From: an uncultured Lachnospiraceae bacterium
GTDB lineage: Bacteria > Bacillota > Clostridia > Lachnospirales > Lachnospiraceae
Direction of reading: 5' to 3'
Assembly (NCBI GenBank): GCA_902803305.1
Contig: CADCPL010000097.1
Span: forward strand, 1-21,759
Length of the DNA stretch: 21,759 nt
Shown here in pieces: positions 15,791 through 21,759 of this stretch. Each line of letters begins with the position of its first letter. Positions within the stretch are counted from its first letter, which is position 1. Made by a program: the position numbers and the translations under genes. Below the pieces are notes generated by a model that searched no databases, was not told the DNA's origin, and was given only the letters and a program-made list of their open reading frames with translations.

Positions 15791-16807
15791 TTATGACTCC
15801 TTCCACACAAGGCCGTAGTATTCTTCTTTTTTCTCTCTGTTCATGAGTTCCCCCACGGCACTTTTAACAGTCGATCCTTTGAACAGTATATCGTTTACCT
15901 TTTCTATGATGGGAACCTCCACATCATATTTCTTGGCAAGAGCAAGCGCAGCCTTGGCTGAGTACACACCCTCCACCACCATATTGACCTCTTTCATGGC
16001 ATGATCCATATCCATTCCCTGGCCCATCAGCATACCTGCTTTGCGGTTTCTTGAATGCTTGCTGGCACATGTCACGACCAGATCTCCTATCCCGGTAAGT
16101 CCCGCAAATGTTTCGGCGCTTCCGCCCATCTTGACTCCGAGACGTGATATTTCTGCGATACCTCTTGTAATGAGTGCGGCTTTGGTATTGTCACCATACC
16201 CCAGTCCGTCCGCCATCCCCGCTGCAAGAGCCACCACGTTTTTTAGGGCACCCCCGAGTTCGATCCCCAGCACGTCCGGGCTGATATATACCCTGAATAC
16301 TTTACTGATAAACATATTCTGGACAAACTCTGCTGTTTCTTTTTTCTTTGCTCCGACAACACATGTCGTCGGTATCCTGCGGCCAACCTCTTCCGCGTGT
16401 GACGGACCTGACATCACGGCAACTCTGGCCTGTGGAATCTCCTGTTCTATGATATCCGAAAGAGTCATTAAAGAATCCTCTTCAATACCCTTTGATACAT
16501 TTACGATCACCTGATCCTTTTCAACCACCGAGCTCATAAGGACCGCCGTACTCCTTGTATACACGGACGGGACCGCCAGAACGATAAGATCTTTTTTATG
16601 GCAGGCCTGTTTCAGGTCTGTGGTAAAGATCATATTGTCGGGAAGGATGACTCCCGGCAGTTTATCCTTATTCTCGTGGTACTTGTTTAGCATTTCTATC
16701 TCGCTGTCCGCTATTGACCATATCGTAACATTATGGCCGTTATCGGACAAAACGACTGATAACGCGGTACCCCAGCTTCCGGCACCTATAATGCTGACAT
16801 CAGCCAT
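15791..16807 (-). CDS. gpsA: Glycerol-3-phosphate dehydrogenase [NAD(P)+]
   Basis: Reduces dihydroxyacetone phosphate to sn-glycerol-3-phosphate, the backbone for phospholipids; cytosolic. The 338 residues match the family. The NAD(P)-binding loop GAGSWGTA is at 8-15, GPSHAEEV at 134-141, catalytic K189 in GGALKNV, GYGDNTKAALITRG at 203-216, and the substrate-site GDLVVTC at 241-247. The ATG at 16807 has GGAGG eight bases upstream. It follows plsY by 16 nt; PlsY uses the product of this enzyme, so the pair is a functional unit. Confidence 0.97.
   Translation of the reverse strand: MADVSIIGAGSWGTALSVVLSDNGHNVTIWSIADSEIEMLNKYHENKDKLPGVILPDNMIFTTDLKQACHKKDLIVLAVPSVYTRSTAVLMSSVVEKDQVIVNVSKGIEEDSLMTLSDIIEQEIPQARVAVMSGPSHAEEVGRRIPTTCVVGAKKKETAEFVQNMFISKVFRVYISPDVLGIELGGALKNVVALAAGMADGLGYGDNTKAALITRGIAEISRLGVKMGGSAETFAGLTGIGDLVVTCASKHSRNRKAGMLMGQGMDMDHAMKEVNMVVEGVYSAKAALALAKKYDVEVPIIEKVNDILFKGSTVKSAVGELMNREKKEEYYGLVWKES
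15797..15802 (-). promoter_or_regulatory. Ribosome binding site deciding the MoxR start
   Basis: AAGGAG on the minus strand, formed by the last codons of gpsA, seven bases before the ATG at 15789. It lies within the alternative TTG-started frame from 15810, which is therefore unlikely. Confidence 0.7.
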
Positions 16808-16823
16808 GTCTCTTACCTCCGGT

Positions 16824-17498
16824 TTATTTTATATCCATTTCGGGTGTGGAGCGAAGATATGTCTTGCGTTCACATCCCGAGATCAGTCTTTTAATATTCT
16901 CTTTATGCCTGATGAGCATAAGTATCATCAGTATTATGATGACCGTACTGTATTCCCAGTAAAGTCCGTTCATCCCCATCTGCGTCCAGTCGTAAAAATC
17001 CGTCTTCATAAAAACGAAAGAACATACTACAAGCGCAACATACAACAGGATGGAGCCAAGCGACACATAATGGGTTATAAAGAATATCGAAAAGAATACA
17101 ATGATGCCGACAAGCGTCATAATCGGTGACAGACCGAAAATTATAAATCCCGCCGTCGCAGCGATGCCTTTTCCTCCTTTGAACCCCATATAGAACGGGA
17201 AATTATGTCCGAGTATAACACCGGCGGACGCATACAAAAACAGCAGCCTCATTATGTCGGCATGCGTATCGGAGAAGATCGCACCCGTGATGAGAATGGC
17301 AAGACCGCACTTTAAAGCATCTCCCAGAAGAACTATCGCCGCATATTTGGGGCCCATGGTCCTGAGGATGTTTGTTGTTCCGGCATTACCGCTGCCATGT
17401 TCCCTTATGTCTATTCCTTTGAGCTTCCCGACGATATATCCCGTCTGGAGAAGTCCGCATACATAGCCTATGCAAAGGCATATCAAACGAACAGTCAC
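16824..17498 (-). CDS. plsY: Acyl-phosphate:glycerol-3-phosphate acyltransferase
   Basis: Integral membrane enzyme that transfers an acyl group from acyl-phosphate to glycerol-3-phosphate, giving lysophosphatidic acid. The 224 residues carry the PlsY motifs: GSGNAGTTN (35-43) and GHNFPFYMGFKGGKG (97-111), with a third conserved region near THYVSLGS (142-149). Several hydrophobic helices are evident (about 4-20, 54-72, 84-98, 113-141, 147-163, 183-197). It is a little longer than the common ~200 residues because of a charged cytosolic tail after NIKRLISGCERK. Its ATG overlaps the der stop as ATGA (17495-17498). Confidence 0.96.
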   Translation of the reverse strand: MTVRLICLCIGYVCGLLQTGYIVGKLKGIDIREHGSGNAGTTNILRTMGPKYAAIVLLGDALKCGLAILITGAIFSDTHADIMRLLFLYASAGVILGHNFPFYMGFKGGKGIAATAGFIIFGLSPIMTLVGIIVFFSIFFITHYVSLGSILLYVALVVCSFVFMKTDFYDWTQMGMNGLYWEYSTVIIILMILMLIRHKENIKRLISGCERKTYLRSTPEMDIK

Positions 17499-18820
17499 TT
17501 TTCTCCTCTTTCCCTTATTATAAACTTAAGAGGTGTGCCTCTGAAGCCAAAAGCCTCTCGAACTTTATTCTCAATATATCTCGTATACGAAAAATGCATC
17601 AGTTCTTTATCATTGACAAAAATAACAAACGTAGGTGGCTTAACAGCCACCTGAGTCATATAAAACAGCTTCAGTCTTTTTCCTTTATCGCTTGGCGGCT
17701 GCTGCATGGCAACAGCTTCGGTCATTATCTCATTAAGCACTCCCGTAGCTATGCGCATGGAAGAATTGGCACCGACCATATCTACAAGATCGAACAGTTT
17801 GTTCAGCCTCTGACCTGTCTTGGCGGAAATAAACGTTATCTCGGCATAAGGTATGAACGACAGGACGCTTCTTATGTCCTTTTCGTATTTATTTACGGTC
17901 TTGGAATCCTTCTCTACCGCATCCCATTTGTTGACTGCGATTATGATCCCTTTGCCCGCTTCATGCGCTATGCCGGCTATCTTGGCTTCCTGCTCCGTGA
18001 TACCCTGCTCTCCGTCAACAACAAGAATGACGACATCCGATCTTTCGATCGCAGCGACCGTCCTTATCACCATATAGTGCTCAAGATCCTCTTTAACGTT
18101 CTTCTTGCGACGAAGTCCCGCGGTATCTATAAAGATGTATTCTTTTCCGTTACTGCCTTTTACAGGGGTATCAACAGCGTCTCTTGTAGTACCGGCTATA
18201 TCGGATACGATCACTCTGTCTTTACCTATAAGCCTGTTGATTATCGACGATTTGCCCACATTGGGCTTCCCGACTATCGCAACCTTAAGTCTCTCATCCT
18301 CTTCTTCATCATCTGCTGCCGGCGGAAAATGAGCTATGACCGAATCAAGCAGTTCGCCTATCCCGAGACGGTTTGCTGCGGATACCGCAACAGGCTCGCC
18401 TATCCCGAGGTTATAGAACTCATATATGTCATTGCCGAACTTTTTAAAATCATCAACCTTATTGACGCATAATATCACGGGCTTGCGGCTGCGCCTCAGC
18501 ATATCGCATACCTTGGAATCGGAATCAACAAGCCCCTGTTTAACATCAACTATGAAGACTATCACATCAGCGGTATCTATCGCGATCTGAGCCTGCTCTC
18601 TCATCTGTGACAGTATGATATCGGAACTGTCCGGCTCTATACCACCCGTATCTATGATCGTAAAACTCCGGTCCAGCCAGGAGCTCTGCGCATATATCCT
18701 GTCCCTCGTTATTCCGGGGGTATCCTTTACTATGGAGATACGTGATCCCGCAATGACATTGAACAGCGACGATTTTCCCACATTGGGCCGACCTACTATG
18801 GCCACTATAGGCTTACTCAT
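17495..18820 (-). CDS. der: Ribosome biogenesis GTPase Der (EngA)
   Basis: Essential double GTPase acting in assembly of the large ribosomal subunit. The 441 residues have two tandem GTPase domains and a C-terminal KH-like domain. P-loops are GRPNVGKS (10-17) and GKPNVGKS (184-191); switch regions are DTPGITRD (33-40), DTGG (57-60) and DTAG (232-235); base-specificity motifs are NKVD (120-123) and NKWD (297-300). The KH-like part (about 350-437) includes NDKELMHFSYTRYIEN. The start overlaps the end of the DUF512 gene by 8 nt. The DUF512-der-plsY-gpsA order is common in Clostridia. Confidence 0.98.
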   Translation of the reverse strand: MSKPIVAIVGRPNVGKSSLFNVIAGSRISIVKDTPGITRDRIYAQSSWLDRSFTIIDTGGIEPDSSDIILSQMREQAQIAIDTADVIVFIVDVKQGLVDSDSKVCDMLRRSRKPVILCVNKVDDFKKFGNDIYEFYNLGIGEPVAVSAANRLGIGELLDSVIAHFPPAADDEEEDERLKVAIVGKPNVGKSSIINRLIGKDRVIVSDIAGTTRDAVDTPVKGSNGKEYIFIDTAGLRRKKNVKEDLEHYMVIRTVAAIERSDVVILVVDGEQGITEQEAKIAGIAHEAGKGIIIAVNKWDAVEKDSKTVNKYEKDIRSVLSFIPYAEITFISAKTGQRLNKLFDLVDMVGANSSMRIATGVLNEIMTEAVAMQQPPSDKGKRLKLFYMTQVAVKPPTFVIFVNDKELMHFSYTRYIENKVREAFGFRGTPLKFIIRERGEK

Positions 18821-20165
18821 AAAGCTTCTCTTTCAGGATGAAATTAACTAAATCCAATCCGTTTGATTTTACAATATGAACTTTTACTTGTAAAGCCCCC
18901 TCGACGTCCGAAACCGTTACATTATCAAGGAAAATCTCCTCATCTGCCTTCATCATCGAGTCCGGTATGAGAAGGTACTGACCGAGCTCCTTCCCCTCAA
19001 GCTGAGCAATGATATCTCTTCCGGTAATAAGACCGGAAACAGTGATGCTCTCGCCGAAAAAATCGTTTCTTATCGCATGGACTTCAAACGATACACGAGG
19101 AAAAAGACCGCATATCCGCTTAGTGGCCTCCCTCACGTAAGACTCGGCCAGAACTCCCGTTGCTATGGAAAACTCCATATCATAGGCATCGGGGCAGATC
19201 CTGCCGCTTTCTATATCTTTTTTTACTCTGTCATACGTCTTATCATATTCATCGCTCATGAGGCGGAGCATTCCGACCCCGTTCTCGAGTTGCGGATAAT
19301 CGTCATATTCTTCTCCCGGCGGAAGATCCCGTCCCGCCAGTATGTATATCTCATCCGAGGCATGCGCAAAATATATCCCAAATCGCTCTTTTGCAATTGC
19401 AGATACCTCATCGATGATCTCAAGAGTTGTTATCGCGTCTTCCCTTTCGATCTTCTTAAGGGGATAAAGGCCTTCGCGATACCTGGTTATCCCGACCGGA
19501 ACAACTGATACGCTCTGCATTACCGGAGCATATTCAAGAAGATCAGTCAGCGTGCTTCTGAGCTCCTCTTTATCGTTTACGTCCTTGCACAGAACGATCT
19601 GTGCATTCATCGTTATTTGGGCATCATACAGTCGCTTTATCTTATCGAGAGCCTGCCCTGCAAACCTGTTGTTCAGCATCCTGCACCGCAGCTCGCGATT
19701 GGTTGTCTGTACGGAGATATTGATGGGACTGAGTCTGTATCTGATGATCCTGTCTATATCATGATCATCCATATTCGTCAGAGTTACGTAATTACCCTGC
19801 AGAAATGAAAGCCTCGAATCGTCATCCTTAAAATACAGGGTTGGTCGCATTCCCTTAGGCATCTGATCTATGAAACAGAAAATACACTTGTTCCTGCAGC
19901 TTCTGTACTCATCCATAAGACCCGATTCGAATTCTATCCCGAGATCTTCCGATTCGTCCTTTTCTATATCAAGTTCCCACTCCTCGCCGTCCGGTTTTCT
20001 GATGACAACACTCAGCTGCTCGCTTTGGATAAGGAATCTGTAATCGAAAACATCTTCTATCGGTATTTCGTCAATACTAATAAGGGCATCGCCGGCTTCG
20101 ACTCCCATCTCATCGGCAATGCTCCCTGTTTCAACACTTTTGATCAAATGAACGTGGTCTTTCAT
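18813..20165 (-). CDS. DUF512 family protein with PDZ-like and radical SAM-like regions
   Basis: 450 residues from the ATG at 20165. A PDZ-like segment (about 1-75) contains VETGSIADEMGVEAGDALISI. An Asp/Arg-rich stretch then leads to C-x-x-x-C-x-x-C (CRNKCIFCF), a [4Fe-4S]/radical SAM-type cluster motif, followed by FIDQMPKGMRPTLYFKDDD, which is very characteristic of this family, and a C-terminal DUF512 domain. The biochemical role is not established to my knowledge. The start is set at ATG 20165, with GGGAAG five bases upstream, rather than GTG 20171, which that site abuts. It begins two bases after the dut stop and overlaps der by 8 nt; this family is usually next to der in Clostridia, suggesting a link to ribosome or RNA biology that remains inference. 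Confidence 0.9.
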   Translation of the reverse strand: MKDHVHLIKSVETGSIADEMGVEAGDALISIDEIPIEDVFDYRFLIQSEQLSVVIRKPDGEEWELDIEKDESEDLGIEFESGLMDEYRSCRNKCIFCFIDQMPKGMRPTLYFKDDDSRLSFLQGNYVTLTNMDDHDIDRIIRYRLSPINISVQTTNRELRCRMLNNRFAGQALDKIKRLYDAQITMNAQIVLCKDVNDKEELRSTLTDLLEYAPVMQSVSVVPVGITRYREGLYPLKKIEREDAITTLEIIDEVSAIAKERFGIYFAHASDEIYILAGRDLPPGEEYDDYPQLENGVGMLRLMSDEYDKTYDRVKKDIESGRICPDAYDMEFSIATGVLAESYVREATKRICGLFPRVSFEVHAIRNDFFGESITVSGLITGRDIIAQLEGKELGQYLLIPDSMMKADEEIFLDNVTVSDVEGALQVKVHIVKSNGLDLVNFILKEKLYE

Positions 20166-20167
20166 GG

Positions 20168-20680
20168 TCACTTCCCGTCAGTACTTCCGAATCCGCCGTT
20201 TCTAAGACCTTCGCAATCATCATCCTCGGTTATCCCGTACATGAAAAATATCCCCTGAGCGAACCCGCCCCCCGCACTTACGGAAAGCTCCTTTCCCTCA
20301 TTGGAATCATTTGTGATCTTTATAAAGATATGGCCTTCGTTATCGGAATTATAATAATCACTGTCTATGATACCGACAGTGTTATTGAGCTGCAACCTGT
20401 ACTTGAACCCGAGACCGCTCCTCGGAAAGATGGCCAGGACCCATTCCTCATTCATCCGTGCCCTGATCCCCGTGGGTATCTTTATGGTTTGGCCGGGCTT
20501 GAGAGTAAAATCAACGGGGGAGAAAAAATCATACCCCGCGGATCCCGATGTCGCTCGCACAGGCAGCTTTATACCGTCATATACTTTCCGGGCATCTTCG
20601 CTGCTTCCTCCGAATTCATCCATATAACCCTTTTTGAATTCATCGAAACTGACCTTGGAAAACTTGGCTATCCTGTTCAT
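20168..20680 (-). CDS. dut: dUTP diphosphatase (trimeric dUTPase)
   Basis: Hydrolyses dUTP to dUMP and pyrophosphate, keeping uracil out of DNA and feeding dTMP synthesis. The 170 residues show the five trimeric dUTPase motifs: SGSAGYDFFS (45-54), PRSGLGFKY (87-95), TVGIIDSDYY (101-110, with the likely catalytic Asp106), GGGFAQGIFF (137-146) and RNGGFGSTD (160-168). Two things differ from the compact ~145-residue form: an N-terminal extension of about 35 residues and a few extra residues (NSDNEG, 111-116) after motif 3. It sits six bases after nrdG, so ribonucleotide reduction and dUTP clean-up are co-encoded. Confidence 0.95.
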   Translation of the reverse strand: MNRIAKFSKVSFDEFKKGYMDEFGGSSEDARKVYDGIKLPVRATSGSAGYDFFSPVDFTLKPGQTIKIPTGIRARMNEEWVLAIFPRSGLGFKYRLQLNNTVGIIDSDYYNSDNEGHIFIKITNDSNEGKELSVSAGGGFAQGIFFMYGITEDDDCEGLRNGGFGSTDGK

Positions 20681-20686
20681 AACACC

Positions 20687-21199
20687 TCACACATAATAAT
20701 CATCGCAATAGATCACCGGTTCTTCGGGGGTATCAGAAGCGAGTGTTGCTGCCACATCAATCACGCGCTGGTTCGCGCTTCCCTTCCAAAGCAGCAAAGC
20801 ATCTCGCTCCTCTATATGAAATTCCCCGTCTACCAGTACGTCAATATACTTCATTATCGGATCGGCCAAGAGGTTTTCCCAAACATCACCCGTGTACATC
20901 CATATGTTCTTGTTCGGGAACTTTTCCTTGATCTCTGCAGCCAGACTCTTGATATCCTGATAGTTACTGCAATACATCGGGTCACCGCCCGAAAACGTAA
21001 TGCCTTCTATATATGGTTTCCTCAGTTCGGCAAAGATCTCCTCTTTGGCATCCTCATCAAACATAAGCCCGCCGTTGGGGTCCCATGTGGACGGATTCTG
21101 ACAACCCTCACAGCAATGAGAACACCCGGCAACCCATAAAACGACACGAAGCCCGTCACCGTTGAGCATGTCGTCCTTGGTTATATTATGGTATCTCAT
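20687..21199 (-). CDS. nrdG: Anaerobic ribonucleotide reductase activating protein
   Basis: Radical SAM activase that installs the glycyl radical on NrdD. The 170 residues match the family. The cluster motif is C26-x3-C30-x2-C33 (GCSHCCEGCQNP); the SAM-binding GGDP is at 71-74, with YTGD near 102-105. An additional Cys29 lies inside the cluster motif. The ATG at 21199 overlaps the nrdD stop by one base (TAATG), the usual coupled nrdDG arrangement. Confidence 0.97.
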   Translation of the reverse strand: MRYHNITKDDMLNGDGLRVVLWVAGCSHCCEGCQNPSTWDPNGGLMFDEDAKEEIFAELRKPYIEGITFSGGDPMYCSNYQDIKSLAAEIKEKFPNKNIWMYTGDVWENLLADPIMKYIDVLVDGEFHIEERDALLLWKGSANQRVIDVAATLASDTPEEPVIYCDDYYV

Positions 21200-21759
21200 T
21201 ACATGCTTTTCCTTTCAGCTATCTCTGCCATCTTGGCATCATTAAGCCTTGTATCTCCATGTACCCTTGAATATGACAGATACCCGTTCATCCTGTCGAT
21301 CTTGGTCAGATTATGACTTCCGCACACAGGGCACACATCCATTTCCAGTTCCTGATGTCCGCAGTCATCACAATATGCGAGCGACATGTTGACTCCTTCA
21401 TAGAGTCCCATATCCATTGCTCTGTTGATAAGTGTACGGATCGCTCCGAGATTGTAATCGATCGGATAACGTACATACTGGATCTTTCCGCCGTTTGAAA
21501 GTTCCCAGAACCTGTATTCCAGATCCTGCTTCTCTATCGGACTGATATCCTCGGATACGTGACAGTGGAAGCTGTTTGAAACATATTCCCTGTCGGATAC
21601 GTTCTCGATGATACCGTACTTCTTGCGGAACTGCTTGACCTGAAGTCCGCACAGATTCTCTGCCGGAGTTCCGTATATGGCATACAGATTACCGTCTTCT
21701 TCTTTGAACTCACCGATCTTGGTATTGATATATTCAAGTACCTCAAGAGCAAACTGTCC
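21199..21759 (-). CDS. nrdD: Anaerobic ribonucleoside-triphosphate reductase, C-terminal part (cut by window edge)
   Basis: The frame is open from the right window edge to the TAA at 21201-21199, giving the last 186 residues; the full protein is usually about 700 or more. It reduces ribonucleoside triphosphates to deoxy forms anaerobically through a glycyl radical. The segment shows NLCGLQVKQFRKKYG, then the zinc site C-x-x-C (YCDDCGH) and C-x-x-C (CPVCGSH), and the glycyl radical region RMNGYLSY near the C-terminus, whose Gly carries the radical. It ends in IAERKSM, as in Clostridial NrdD. The internal ATG at 21417 is not a start, because conserved NrdD sequence continues upstream of it. Confidence 0.95.
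   Translation of the reverse strand, partial: GQFALEVLEYINTKIGEFKEEDGNLYAIYGTPAENLCGLQVKQFRKKYGIIENVSDREYVSNSFHCHVSEDISPIEKQDLEYRFWELSNGGKIQYVRYPIDYNLGAIRTLINRAMDMGLYEGVNMSLAYCDDCGHQELEMDVCPVCGSHNLTKIDRMNGYLSYSRVHGDTRLNDAKMAEIAERKSM

Noticed and set aside
17594..18472. Long plus-strand open frame (292 codons) opposite der
   Set aside because: Der is unmistakable on the other strand. The antisense frame has a composition rich in Tyr, Arg and Ile with no recognisable motif and no convincing ribosome site; it is a shadow of codon bias.
20330..21139. Long plus-strand open frame (269 codons) opposite dut and nrdG
   Set aside because: Both genes on the minus strand are complete with catalytic motifs. 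The antisense frame has no family motif or ribosome site.
21398..21752. Other minus-strand open frames at the right edge
   Set aside because: They are out of frame with the NrdD C-terminus, which reads continuously from the window edge with zinc and glycyl radical motifs.

Overview
The window looks like a chromosomal segment from an anaerobic Clostridia, most likely a Lachnospiraceae of the Butyrivibrio/Pseudobutyrivibrio type. This is inferred from three things: an oxygen-sensitive class III ribonucleotide reductase (NrdD/NrdG), the DUF512-Der-PlsY-GpsA neighbourhood typical of Clostridia, and large hybrid histidine kinases ending in REC and Hpt domains. No database search was possible. Gene names rest on motifs read from the translations.

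All but one of the genes lie on the minus strand and are transcribed from the right end to the left. From about 21759 down to 316 there are 18 consecutive same-strand genes. The largest gap is 31 nt and most junctions are overlaps of 1 to 20 nt, so no non-coding stretch approaches 300 nt. No RNA gene, mobile element, CRISPR array or repeat family was seen. In transcription order: (1) dNTP supply: nrdD (partial), nrdG, dut. (2) Housekeeping: DUF512 radical SAM-like protein, GTPase der, then plsY and gpsA for phospholipid synthesis. (3) A MoxR AAA+ ATPase with its CoxE-like VWA partner. (4) A signalling module: a REC-HD-GYP protein and two paralogous six-TM hybrid kinases. (5) Nucleoside salvage: purine nucleoside phosphorylase, BMP-family lipoprotein, cytidine deaminase, and an MTA/SAH/adenosine-type deaminase. 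(6) A membrane-anchored MutS-like ATPase, RNase HI, an unlisted 54-residue membrane protein, and threonine synthase. On the plus strand, the left edge carries the 3' end of one gene (possibly CheX-like) that converges on thrC and has a terminator-like hairpin inside thrC.

The most interesting part is 7763-13739. The two kinases share one architecture but have complementary losses. The first (706 aa) has an intact kinase core and no Hpt. The second (930 aa) keeps the phospho-accepting His but has lost key residues in the N, G1 and G2 ATP-binding boxes, and it carries an Hpt. The gene encoded just upstream is a REC-HD-GYP protein with a complete cyclic-di-GMP phosphodiesterase signature. I infer a split phosphorelay: active kinase, then the Hpt of the pseudokinase, then REC-HD-GYP. 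Its last gene is translationally coupled to nucleoside salvage and to a nucleoside-type binding lipoprotein that has no ABC transporter beside it.
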